From NCBI GenBank assembly GCA_903832325.1, contig CAILBC010000038.1, forward strand, positions 1 through 64,000: DNA of 64,000 nucleotides. Reading direction: 5' to 3'. Below the pieces are notes generated by a model, which was given only the letters and a program-made list of their open reading frames with translations, was not told the DNA's origin and searched no databases. Numbering within the stretch: the stretch's first letter is position 1; every line of letters starts with the position of its first letter. The position numbers and the translations under genes are program-made. The stretch comes from an uncultured Sphingomonadales bacterium (GTDB lineage Bacteria > Pseudomonadota > Alphaproteobacteria > Sphingomonadales > Sphingomonadaceae). Of the stretch, positions 17,330-25,780 are shown piece by piece.

Positions 17330-17584
17330 TCAGGCGCCTTTATCCGTGTTTTCGGCAAGGCGGTATTTGCGCTCGTAATTCAGCGCATCCAGGATCTTCG
17401 CACCGCCCATCCACACCGCGACCATCGCCGCGACAAACAGCATGCGCCCGCCAAATCCGGGGAACGTATCGAGATAGTGCTTGCCCCGTTCGGCTGCGCC
17501 CAGCGCCAGCGCATAGATGATTGCGCACGCCTCGATGCGGTTCTTGATCACGAACAAACGGCCGATCTTGCGCATCATTGTCAT
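17330..17584 (-). CDS. Small membrane protein of unknown function
   Basis: 84 residues from ATG 17584 (MTMMRKIGRL). Alternative starts exist three codons downstream and further upstream, and no clear ribosome site decides. Two hydrophobic segments (ACAIIYALALG and GRMLFVAAMVAVWMGG) flank a polar loop with RGKHYLDTFPGF. I do not recognise a family. Convergent with the glycosyltransferase gene. Confidence 0.6.
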   Translation of the reverse strand: MTMMRKIGRLFVIKNRIEACAIIYALALGAAERGKHYLDTFPGFGGRMLFVAAMVAVWMGGAKILDALNYERKYRLAENTDKGA

Positions 17585-17847
17585 TGTCCGGTTAAGCAAG
17601 GGCATCCACCATGCCCATGCAGCAAACATCGTGCCAGCGGCGGAATCAGTGCTCCGCAGGCCGGCAGTCCTTTGTTAACTGTAAGCCCCCCCGACACAAG
17701 GCGGGGGCGGCGCCAGGGTCCCGATGCGGGACGATTGACCACGCCTTTGTCCCGAATTGGCGCAGGCAATCGTGTGCCTGTGCCTGCGGGGGACACATCC
17801 GGGGTTACCCCTTGCCGCTTCGCAATCCATCGCCGGGGTGCGGCCGG

Positions 17848-19122
17848 TCAGGCCAGATCGCGCAAGTCTGCCGCATCCAGCAGCGCCGCGCGCGCCGCGA
17901 TCACCGCTTCGGCCAGCGCCGGGCTGCCCAGATCGGCCGGATCGATCTGTTCGGGCCAATGCCGCGCGACCACCCCGGCCAAAAGATCGATCCGCGCCGG
18001 ATCGAGCAGAAAACGCGGGTCCACCGTGGCCGGATCGGCCACCACGCGCAGCCGCAGGCACGCCGGCCCGCCGCCATTGGCCATCGACTGGCGCACATCG
18101 ACCGGCAGCACGTGCCGGATCGGGCCATTGCCGGCGATCATGCCATCCAGCCAGCTGCGCACCGCGGGCCTGTCCCAGGCTTCGGACGGGATCACCAGCG
18201 CCATCGTCGCATCGGGCAGGGTGAGCAGTTGCGCGTTGAACAGATAGGATTTTATCGCTTCGGCCAGGCTGACCGCGCTGGCTGGCACCACCACGATTTC
18301 CGCCCCGGGCAGCGCGGCGCGGATCGCGCCATAAGTACCTTCGGGATCGGCAAAGGCCTGTTCGTGGGCAAACAGCACGCGCTCGTTGGCCACGGCGACC
18401 ACATCGTTGTGAAACGCGCCGGCGGCAATCGCCTCGGCCGATTGTTCGATGAACAGCGTGCGTGCCGGGTCCAGCCCGTGCGCGCGGGCAATGGCGCGGC
18501 TGGCCTGTTCGTGCTGGCGCGCGGGAAACCGCCCGCCGGGCCGGCCATAGACAAACAGTTCCAGCCCCGGCGCGCCATGATCCAGGGCCATGCGCATGTG
18601 ATTGGCCGCGCCTTCATCGCCGAAACAGGCGGGCACTGCATCGTGCACCGCAAAATGCGCCGTGACGGAAAAGGCCAGCCGCAATTGGCGCACCGTATCG
18701 GGCCATTCGTGCGATCGGTGCGGCATGGTCACCAGATTGGCGGCGCTGAGGTGGCAGCGGCCATCGGCGGTATCGGGCGCGGGTGATACGGTGGCCGCAT
18801 TGGCCGTCCACATCGCGCTGGCCGACCAGGCCGCCGCGCGCAGCCGCGCCTGATCGGGCGGCAGCGGGGCGCCGGCTGCATCCGCATTGATCGCCAGGGC
18901 ATCCAGAAACCGCAGATTGGGGCGCGGCAGTGGGCAGAAAAACCCCTGTGTCAGCCCCAGCGCCAGATTGTGGCGCATCTTGTCCAGCCCCTGCAGCGCG
19001 GCCGCGCGCGGGTATGACGGATCGCCGCCGTGGCTGGCCGAGGCCAGATTGCCCAGGCTGAGCCCGGCATAATTGTGGCTGGGGCCGACCAGCCCGTCAA
19101 AATTGATTTCCACCAGTGCCAT
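17848..19122 (-). CDS. astB: N-succinylarginine dihydrolase
   Basis: 424 residues. AstB converts N2-succinylarginine to N2-succinylornithine, CO2 and ammonia in the arginine succinyltransferase pathway. The start MALVEINFDGLVGPSHNY is diagnostic. The catalytic residues of this guanidine-modifying fold are visible: His in FHNDVVAVANERV and Cys in GGPACLRLRV. It is third in the unit M20 peptidase-astA-astB, starting 12 bp after the astA stop. astC, astD and astE are not in the window. Confidence 0.97.
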   Translation of the reverse strand: MALVEINFDGLVGPSHNYAGLSLGNLASASHGGDPSYPRAAALQGLDKMRHNLALGLTQGFFCPLPRPNLRFLDALAINADAAGAPLPPDQARLRAAAWSASAMWTANAATVSPAPDTADGRCHLSAANLVTMPHRSHEWPDTVRQLRLAFSVTAHFAVHDAVPACFGDEGAANHMRMALDHGAPGLELFVYGRPGGRFPARQHEQASRAIARAHGLDPARTLFIEQSAEAIAAGAFHNDVVAVANERVLFAHEQAFADPEGTYGAIRAALPGAEIVVVPASAVSLAEAIKSYLFNAQLLTLPDATMALVIPSEAWDRPAVRSWLDGMIAGNGPIRHVLPVDVRQSMANGGGPACLRLRVVADPATVDPRFLLDPARIDLLAGVVARHWPEQIDPADLGSPALAEAVIAARAALLDAADLRDLA

Positions 19123-19134
19123 GCCCAGATGCCT

Positions 19135-20187
19135 TTATCGCGCCACATGCCAGATCGTATCGCCCACGCCCACATCGAGCGCCTGCGCCGCAATCGGATC
19201 GAGCACCAGGCCGCCATCGGGTTCCAGCGCGATTTCGCCATAGGCGCAGCGGAAATCCGCCAGCTGGCCCGTGGCAACAAGCGCGCGTACCGGCTGGCCG
19301 GTGCCTTCGGGCGCGCGCACATGCGCCACTGTGGCCGCGCGCGACGCTTCGATCGATCGCACGCGGTCGGTGCGCGCGGTCATTGTCGGGCCGCCGTCAA
19401 AGATGTCGACATAGCCTTCGGCGTGGAACCCTTCTTCTTCCAGCATGCGCATCGCCGCGCGGCCGGTGGGGTGGGGCAGGCCGATCACCTGGCGCGCGGT
19501 TTCGGGCAGCATCGACACATAGACCGGATGTTTGGGCATCAGATCGGCGATGAACTGGTGGCCGTTGATGGCGTTGAAATAGTCCGCTTCCTGAAAGCTC
19601 ATGCCGAAAAACCGCCCGGCCACGCCATCCCAGAACGGCGATCCGGCGCGTTCATCGATGATGCCGCGCAATTCGGCCAGGATGCGATCGGCAAACCGCG
19701 CGCGGTGCATCGCGATGAACAGATAGCGGCTGCGCGCCAGCAGCAGGCCCAGCCCGCCGGCGCGTTCGCCCGGGTGCAGGAACAGCCCGCCGACTTCGCT
19801 CGATCCTTCCAGATCGGTAACCAGATTGAGCAATTCGGCGCGGAACGTGCGGCCCAGTTCCTTTGAATGCTGGGTCAGCGTTGCGATGCGATAGGAATAG
19901 AACGGCATCTGCTGCCCGACACAAGTGAACATCTGCGCAGTGCCGCGCACTTCGCCGCTGGCCGCATCCTCCAGCACCAGCACGAACAGCTCGTCGCGGA
20001 TCGCGGGTGCGCCATTTTCGCTCACCGGATCGGTGGTGTTGCCATAGGCGGCGGCGGCGCGTTCCAGTTTGGTGCGCAGCGCCTTGCGGTCGGGCGGCAG
20101 ATTGGTGAATCCGCCCCCGGTCAGCTTTGCCATGTCATAAAGATGCTGCAGATCGTCGGGCCGTGCGGCGCGAATGCGAAAGGTCAT
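19135..20187 (-). CDS. astA: Arginine N-succinyltransferase
   Basis: 350 residues. It transfers succinyl from succinyl-CoA to the alpha-amino group of arginine, the first step of the AST pathway. The N-terminal IRAARPDDLQHLYDMA, GGFTNLP, LELGLLF-type GLFLHPGERAGGLG and RFFGMSF segments match the family. Its ATG overlaps the stop of the M20 gene by 4 bp, so the two are translationally coupled. Confidence 0.96.
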   Translation of the reverse strand: MTFRIRAARPDDLQHLYDMAKLTGGGFTNLPPDRKALRTKLERAAAAYGNTTDPVSENGAPAIRDELFVLVLEDAASGEVRGTAQMFTCVGQQMPFYSYRIATLTQHSKELGRTFRAELLNLVTDLEGSSEVGGLFLHPGERAGGLGLLLARSRYLFIAMHRARFADRILAELRGIIDERAGSPFWDGVAGRFFGMSFQEADYFNAINGHQFIADLMPKHPVYVSMLPETARQVIGLPHPTGRAAMRMLEEEGFHAEGYVDIFDGGPTMTARTDRVRSIEASRAATVAHVRAPEGTGQPVRALVATGQLADFRCAYGEIALEPDGGLVLDPIAAQALDVGVGDTIWHVAR

Positions 20188-21392
20188 CGGTTGTCCCCGG
20201 AAAGGCGGTGCAGCACGATCGTGGCAAGCTGGGCGCGTTCAGCCAGCGACGGCACGATCAGGAATTCCTGCGGCGAATGGATCGCGCCGCCGCGCACCCC
20301 CATCGTATCGACCACCGGCACCCCGCAGGCGGCAATATTGTTGCCATCGCAAACCCCGCCGCTGGGCTGCCAGCCGATGGTCTGGCCCAGCGCCGCGCCG
20401 CAATCGCGCACCAGGTGAAACAGGCGTTCGGCCGCATCATCCAGCGGCTTGGGCGGGCGCGACAGCCCGCCATGGACATGCGTGGTGACGCCGTATTCGG
20501 TCTCGATCCAGGCGAGCAGGGCGCGCAGATCGTGGCCAAAGCACACGGCGGCGGGTTCGTCGCGCGGGCGGATGTTGAACCGCACGATGGCGAGGTCGGG
20601 CACGACATTGTTGGCCGATCCGCCGTCGATTTTCGCCGGATTCACGCTGAGATCGGGATGGGCCAGTTCGGCCAGTGCCAGCACCAGCCGTGCGGCGGCC
20701 ACAATCGCGTTGCGCCCGTCCTGCGGATTGCGCCCGGCGTGGGCGGAACGGCCGTGGATCACCACGCTATAATTGCCGCTGCCCGCGCGCGCGCCGGCCA
20801 GGGTGCCATCGGGCAGCGCCGAGGGTTCGAAAGTGAGCGCCGCCGCCTTGCCCTGTGCCAGCTGCGCAATCAGCGGCGCGGATGACAGGCTGCCGGTTTC
20901 CTCGTCGGCATTGATCAGCACGTCATAGCCGGCAGCGGCCGCGTGCGGGCTGTGTTCGAACGCGGCCAGCGCGGCCAGGATCACCGCGATGCCGCCCTTC
21001 ATGTCGGCAACGCCAGGGCCGCCCAGCGTCTGGTCGTCGATCCAGCGCGTGGTCTGGAACGGATCGTCGGCGGCAAACACCGTGTCCATATGCCCGGTCA
21101 GCAGGAACCGCCGCGCCGCCTGCGGCCGCACGCGCAGCACCAGATGGGCCCCGTGCGCAATCGCCGCGGCGTGCCCGTCGGCACGCATCGCCTCAACCGG
21201 GGCGGCCGGTTCGAGCGATACCGTGCCGGGCAGCGCGGCAAAGGCGCCGGCCAGCAGATCGGCCTGCCGCGCCAGGCCATCGAGATTGCGCGTGCCGGTG
21301 TTGATCGCGCTCCACGCCAGCACCTGCGCCAGCATCGGCGCCGGATCGATCTTCGCGATCAGATCGCGTTCGATGGGGGAAAGCTCGGTCAT
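20184..21392 (-). CDS. M20-family metallohydrolase (acetylornithine deacetylase-like)
   Basis: 402 residues. Metal ligands and catalytic residues of the M20 family are clear: GHMDTVF, GGPGVADMKGG and NADEETGS, with a dimerisation domain starting near IHGRSAHAG. It has no signal peptide and so is cytoplasmic. As first gene of a coupled unit with astA and astB, it probably acts on an arginine-pathway N-acyl amino acid or supplies arginine from a peptide. That is inference from context. Confidence 0.9.
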   Translation of the reverse strand: MTELSPIERDLIAKIDPAPMLAQVLAWSAINTGTRNLDGLARQADLLAGAFAALPGTVSLEPAAPVEAMRADGHAAAIAHGAHLVLRVRPQAARRFLLTGHMDTVFAADDPFQTTRWIDDQTLGGPGVADMKGGIAVILAALAAFEHSPHAAAAGYDVLINADEETGSLSSAPLIAQLAQGKAAALTFEPSALPDGTLAGARAGSGNYSVVIHGRSAHAGRNPQDGRNAIVAAARLVLALAELAHPDLSVNPAKIDGGSANNVVPDLAIVRFNIRPRDEPAAVCFGHDLRALLAWIETEYGVTTHVHGGLSRPPKPLDDAAERLFHLVRDCGAALGQTIGWQPSGGVCDGNNIAACGVPVVDTMGVRGGAIHSPQEFLIVPSLAERAQLATIVLHRLSGDNR

Positions 21393-21431
21393 CCCAAGCC
21401 GCTTAGCCGATGGGGCGCAGAAGGTGAACCC

Positions 21432-22148
21432 TCAGTCCGGCAGGACCGGCAGACGGGCAAACAGGTCGTCATTGCGGGCGGGGCATGGGTGCAGCGTGCC
21501 GCCGGGCAGGCCCCACGGCCCGACATGCAGAATGCGGCCCGCATCGCCCGACACTTGCACCGTGACGAGCGCACAGGTCGTGCCGCCCACGCGAAACTGG
21601 TCGGCATCGGCGGCCGGGTCGCTGGCACGGCGGCGCGCAAACATCGCGGCATAATCGCCGTTGGTCACCTGCAAGGGATCGGGCAGCGGGGGCAGCCACA
21701 CGAATTTGCCCGCGCCTTTGCCGTGCGTGGCATAGGCATCGCTGATCGGGGCCTCGACTTGGGCATAAGTGCGTGTGGCGGCGGCGGGAAACAGCACCGC
21801 ATGATCGATCCGCGAACCAATGGCATGCACCATCATGGCCACCAGAAAACCGCCGAATATGCCCGCATAGCCGGCGCCGATCACCCTGCCAAAGCGACTG
21901 TTGCGCCGGAACGTGACATAGGTCCACGCCGAATGCGCGCAGACCCAGGCTGCCGGAAACCAGACGAACACCGCCGCAGACCAAATCAGCCCTTCGTGCG
22001 AATGGCCGAAATAGGTTGCGTTGTCGGCCAGGCTGACCAGCACGGTGATCGCGCCCAACACCAGCAACGCGCCGAAAAACACCAGCAGCGCGGCCGGCGG
22101 TTTTGGCAGCAAAGGCTGTTCCGGTGTGTCCGGGTCTAAAAAGGTCAT
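21432..22148 (-). CDS. Membrane protein of unknown function
   Basis: 238 residues from ATG 22148 (MTFLDPDTPE); an in-frame ATG two codons upstream at 22154 is equally possible. Three hydrophobic segments are visible (AALLVFFGALLVLGAITVLV, LIWSAAVFVWFPAAWVC and IGAGYAGIFGGFLVAMMV), then a polar C-terminal half with a few cysteines. A longer upstream extension would run into a palindromic repeat and is rejected. Family not recognised. Confidence 0.65.
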   Translation of the reverse strand: MTFLDPDTPEQPLLPKPPAALLVFFGALLVLGAITVLVSLADNATYFGHSHEGLIWSAAVFVWFPAAWVCAHSAWTYVTFRRNSRFGRVIGAGYAGIFGGFLVAMMVHAIGSRIDHAVLFPAAATRTYAQVEAPISDAYATHGKGAGKFVWLPPLPDPLQVTNGDYAAMFARRRASDPAADADQFRVGGTTCALVTVQVSGDAGRILHVGPWGLPGGTLHPCPARNDDLFARLPVLPD

Positions 22149-22196
22149 ACCCATCCTGCCTTGTTGCCGCCGCCTGGGCCAACCCGCCCATGAATT

Positions 22197-22302
22197 CGTC
22201 ACCCCGGGCTTGTGTGGACAAACTTGACCGGGGGTCCCGCTTCTTGCGGCACGCGGCGCGGTTTGAAGGCAAGCGGGACCCCGGGTCAAGCCCGGGGTGA
22301 CG
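22197..22302. repeat. Nested palindromic repeat
   Basis: CGTCACCCCGGGCTTG (22197-22212) is perfectly complementary to 22287-22302. Inside it, GACCGGGGGTCCCGCTT pairs with AAGCGGGACCCCGGGTC with a single mismatch. The pair of nested stems would give a long hairpin. A looser relative with GTCATCCCGGAC and CCCGGGGGGACGA lies at about 11530-11650. Confidence 0.75.
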
Positions 22303-22429
22303 GGGGGCGTGGGGGGCGGGGGCGGCGTATGCCGGGGGCGAGACGTGCAATGATTCAGCGTTCGGTCGCAATTCCGTGCTAGATTGCGGGCAGCAATTTC
22401 GACGTTTGCGCGAATTTTGAGGGGTTATC

Positions 22430-23335
22430 ATGGATATCATCTTCTCGGCACTGGGTACGATCATCGTGTTCTTTGGCCTGAGCGCGGTTTTCGGCAGCTT
22501 TTACACCGTGAAAACCGCCGAGGCGGCGATCATCACGCGGTTTGGCCAATATGTGCGCAGCGCGCCCCCGGGGCTGGGCTGGAAAATGCCGTTCATCGAC
22601 CGGCTGGACGGGCGGATCAGCCTGCGCGTCAACCAGATCGGGCTGACCATGGAAACGAAAACGCGCGACAACGTGTTCGTGACCATCCCCATCTCGGTGC
22701 AGACGCGGGTGCGGCCCGAAAAGATCTTTGAAGCCTATTACAGTCTGTCGGACCCGGTCGCGCAGATCCAGTCCTATGTCGAACAAGTCGTGCTGGGCCA
22801 CGTGCCGGGGATGACGCTGGACGAAGTCTTCGCCAGCCAGTCGTCGATTGCGGCGGCGGTGAAGCAGGAGCTTGATGTCGACATGGCCGCGTTCGGCTAT
22901 GAAATCGTCAACGTGCTGGTGACCGACATCGTGCCCGATCAAAAGGTCAAGGCGGCGATGAACGACATCAACGCGGCGCAGCGCGAACAAGTTGCCGCCA
23001 ATGCCCGCGGTGAGGCGGAAAAGATCCTGGTGGTCAAAAAGGCCGAAGCCGAAGCCGAAAGCAAGGCGCTGCAGGGCCAGGGCATCGCCAACCAGCGCCG
23101 CGCGATCATCGAAGGGCTTTCGACCTCGATCGAAGGCTTTCAACAGGCGCTGGGCACCGCCACCGCGCACGATGTGATGCAGCTGGTGCTGGTGACGCAA
23201 TATTTCGACACGCTGAAATCGATCGGCGAAAACGACAAGACCAACACCATTTTCCTGTCGCACACCCCGGGCGCGGTGCAATCGATCACCGAAGAGATCC
23301 TGCAGTCGATGGTTGCCGCCAACACGGTGAAGTGA
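22430..23335 (+). CDS. SPFH/band 7 (stomatin/HflC-like) membrane protein
   Basis: 301 residues from ATG 22430. One N-terminal transmembrane segment (IIFSALGTIIVFFGLSAVFG) precedes the band-7 domain (EAAIITRFGQY, LGWKMPFID, VFVTIPISVQ), then a coiled-coil with an Ala/Glu-rich stretch (RGEAEKILVVKKAEAEAESKAL). Members form large ring-like membrane microdomain scaffolds that modulate proteases and transporters. No paired NfeD gene is adjacent. Upstream 22303-22429 shows no other gene. Confidence 0.93.
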   Translation: MDIIFSALGTIIVFFGLSAVFGSFYTVKTAEAAIITRFGQYVRSAPPGLGWKMPFIDRLDGRISLRVNQIGLTMETKTRDNVFVTIPISVQTRVRPEKIFEAYYSLSDPVAQIQSYVEQVVLGHVPGMTLDEVFASQSSIAAAVKQELDVDMAAFGYEIVNVLVTDIVPDQKVKAAMNDINAAQREQVAANARGEAEKILVVKKAEAEAESKALQGQGIANQRRAIIEGLSTSIEGFQQALGTATAHDVMQLVLVTQYFDTLKSIGENDKTNTIFLSHTPGAVQSITEEILQSMVAANTVK

Positions 23336-23366
23336 CTACACTCCACCCCTGGGACAGGGTGGGGGA

Positions 23367-24791
23367 ATGGTCATGGGGTCATCACGGTTTTCGCGCCGCC
23401 AGACTTTGGCGGGCATCGGCGCGCTGGGCGCAGTGGCTGCCACCGCAGTACAGGCGCAGGCGGCCGGCGCGGCGCGGCGGCCCAATGTGGTGTTCATCCT
23501 GGCCGATGACATGGGCTTTGGCGATCTGGGCGTCTATGGCCAGACCGATTATCACACCCCCAATCTGGATGCCCTGGCCGCAGCGGGCGCGCGGCTGACC
23601 CAGGCTTATGCCAATTCGGCGGTCTGTTCGGCCTCGCGCTTTGCGATCATCACCGGGCGCTATCAATACCGGCTGCGCGGCGGGCTGGAGGAACCGATTG
23701 CCGGGGCGAGCGATACCATCGGCCTGCCGCCCGATCATCCCACGCTGCCTTCGCTGTTTCGCAAGGCCGGCTATCGCACGGCGCTGTTCGGCAAGTGGCA
23801 CCTGGGATCGCTGCCGCATTTCGGCCCGACCAAAAGCGGGTATGATACGTTTTTCGGCAATTTCGGCGGCGCAGTCGATTATTTCACCCACCGGCCCGAA
23901 GCGAACGAGTCAAAACCCGAAGACCTCTATGAAAACGAGGTTCCGGTGCACAAAGTCGGTTATTATACCGAACTGCTGGGCGACCGCGCGGTGGACTATG
24001 TGGCCAGGGCCCCGGCCGATCAGCCGTTTTTCCTGTCGCTCCATTTCACCGCGCCGCACTGGCCGTGGGAAGGCCCGGGGGACGAGGCGACCTCACGCGA
24101 TCTCAAGGATATCTTTCATTACGACGGCGGCAATCTGGCGACTTATGCCCGGATGGTCGGTGCGCTCGATGCGCAGATCGGGCGCGTGGTGGCCGCGTTG
24201 AAGGCGCGCGGGATCGATGACAACACGGTGATCGTGTTCACCAGTGACAATGGCGGCGAACGCTTTTCGAAAGTATGGCCGTTCAGCGGGCAAAAGACCG
24301 AGCTGCTCGAAGGCGGCATCCGCGTGCCGGCCATCGTGGTCTGGCCGGGGCACATTCCGGCGGGCAGCATCTGTGCGCAAGTGGCCGCCGGGATGGACTG
24401 GCTGCCCACGCTGCTGGCCACGATCGACGCCGCGCCCGATCCGGCCTTTCCCAGCGATGGGGTAAACCTGCTGCCCGGCCTGATCGGGCAGCGCGCGCCG
24501 TTCGATCGCACACTGTTCTGGCGGTACAAGGCCAATCACCAGCGCGCGATGCGGTCGGGCGACTGGAAGTACCTGAAAATCAACGACAACGAATTTCTGT
24601 TCAACGTGGTTGTCGATACCCGTGAACGCGCCAACCTGGCCACGCGCGAACCCGCCGTGTTTGCCCGGATGAAGGCGCAGTGGGACACCTGGAACAAGGG
24701 CATGCTGCCGATCCGCAGCGACAGTTACAGCCACAAGGTGACATCAACGCACCAGGCCGACCATTACCGGCCGGACAATTCGAAAGAATAG
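23367..24791 (+). CDS. Sulfatase, Tat-exported
   Basis: 474 residues. SRRQTLAGIG at the N-terminus is a twin-arginine signal. The sulfatase core has D47-D48 in FILADDMGFGD and the modification motif C87-S-A-S-R91, matching C-x-[PA]-x-R in which Cys is oxidised to formylglycine by a separate enzyme. GKWHLG, TSDNGG and the C-terminal WRYKANHQRAMR segment also fit. It would hydrolyse a sulfate ester in the periplasm. Substrate unknown. No formylglycine-generating enzyme gene adjoins it. Confidence 0.93.
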   Translation: MVMGSSRFSRRQTLAGIGALGAVAATAVQAQAAGAARRPNVVFILADDMGFGDLGVYGQTDYHTPNLDALAAAGARLTQAYANSAVCSASRFAIITGRYQYRLRGGLEEPIAGASDTIGLPPDHPTLPSLFRKAGYRTALFGKWHLGSLPHFGPTKSGYDTFFGNFGGAVDYFTHRPEANESKPEDLYENEVPVHKVGYYTELLGDRAVDYVARAPADQPFFLSLHFTAPHWPWEGPGDEATSRDLKDIFHYDGGNLATYARMVGALDAQIGRVVAALKARGIDDNTVIVFTSDNGGERFSKVWPFSGQKTELLEGGIRVPAIVVWPGHIPAGSICAQVAAGMDWLPTLLATIDAAPDPAFPSDGVNLLPGLIGQRAPFDRTLFWRYKANHQRAMRSGDWKYLKINDNEFLFNVVVDTRERANLATREPAVFARMKAQWDTWNKGMLPIRSDSYSHKVTSTHQADHYRPDNSKE

Positions 24792-24795
24792 GCTG

Positions 24796-25545
24796 ATGGC
24801 GGAGGATATGCCCGAATCCGGTCTCGGCCCCAAATCCGCTGTCAGCCCCGGGCCGGGTTTCGCGCGTGCCAATCTGGCGGGCTGGTTCATGCTGGCGACG
24901 ACGATCGCGGTCTGTCTGTGGCCCGATGTGCCAAACTGGGCGCTGCTGCTGGATGCGATGGCCCTTGCTGCGGTCACGGCTGCCGGCATCCGGTTCTACA
25001 ATGCCGATCTTCCGCCAGCTTTTCTGAAAAATGACGCAAATTCGGGCATCGTGCTAACGCCTTTATTCGCGCCGCTCGCGCTTGTCCTGAGAGCGCTGTA
25101 CCGTTTCAAGGTCATCGACTGGCATTGGCCAACGGCTGTGGCGCTAATTCTCGGGCTCCCTGCCGCATGGATTTTTGCCCGGACTTTCAACCCCCGGAAT
25201 GGTCCGGTGGGGCGTACCGTCCTTGCCCTGTTTCTCTGCTACACCGGACCAGGGTCGCTGATCTGGGCCTCGCTGCTATTCGCCAACGCCATCGCCGATC
25301 GCCCGCCGACGAACACCTATCATGCCGTGATTCTTGATAAAATCCTGAGCCGGCAGAGCAAGAGCACGTCCTATTACGTCAAGCTTCGCGATCCTCCGGC
25401 GTTCAACGAGGGCGCCGATTTTGAATTGAGCGGCGAAACCTTTGGCAAAGTTTCCATCGGCGATGTGATCTGCGTCGATGTGTGGCGCGGGGTGCTGGGC
25501 ATCCGCTGGTACCGGATCGACCGATGCGCGACCGGCCATTTCTAA
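24796..25545 (+). CDS. Multi-pass membrane protein of unknown function
   Basis: 249 residues, starting 4 bp after the sulfatase stop, so probably co-transcribed. About four hydrophobic helices lie in residues 27-175. The C-terminal domain (LSRQSKSTSYYVKLRDPP, FGKVSIGDVICVDVWRGVLG) looks like a soluble beta domain. I do not recognise a family. Its TAA stop coincides with the first bases of a dispersed repeat, so the natural C-terminus may have been set by that insertion. Confidence 0.72.
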   Translation: MAEDMPESGLGPKSAVSPGPGFARANLAGWFMLATTIAVCLWPDVPNWALLLDAMALAAVTAAGIRFYNADLPPAFLKNDANSGIVLTPLFAPLALVLRALYRFKVIDWHWPTAVALILGLPAAWIFARTFNPRNGPVGRTVLALFLCYTGPGSLIWASLLFANAIADRPPTNTYHAVILDKILSRQSKSTSYYVKLRDPPAFNEGADFELSGETFGKVSIGDVICVDVWRGVLGIRWYRIDRCATGHF

Positions 25546-25647
25546 TGCCAACGTGCAGTGAGCTTGACTTGACGCACGTTGGTATAAGCCCGCGCGGCGC
25601 CCGAGCGTCACGATGTGCGATGCGTTCCACTCAGCGCACATCGGTAT
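25546..25647 (+). repeat. Dispersed intergenic repeat, copy 2
   Basis: About 102 bp, same orientation as copy 1. Stem I is perfect: CCAACGTGC (25548-25556) with GCACGTTGG (25574-25582). Compared with copies 1 and 3, both partners of the central pair changed (T-A to C-G), a compensatory change. Stem II, GTGCGATGCGT with ACTCAGCGCAC, has two mismatches. Confidence 0.85.
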
Positions 25648-25741
25648 ATCGCGTGCTCATGGCCGCGGCCTTGGCGATCGGACGTGCATGGCACTGGCCC
25701 TGACCGAAGGCCTTCCGGCGCTGACTCTGGTTGTTCAGGTC

Positions 25742-25780
25742 ATCCGGTGATCAGTGCCCGGGGTGGGCGGATCACCGGAT
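25742..25780. terminator. Perfect 11-bp inverted repeat at gene 3' end
   Basis: ATCCGGTGATC (25742-25752) pairs with GATCACCGGAT (25770-25780), then TTTT on the + strand. The right arm overlaps the stop codon of the leftward gene. Possible bidirectional terminator. Confidence 0.45.
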
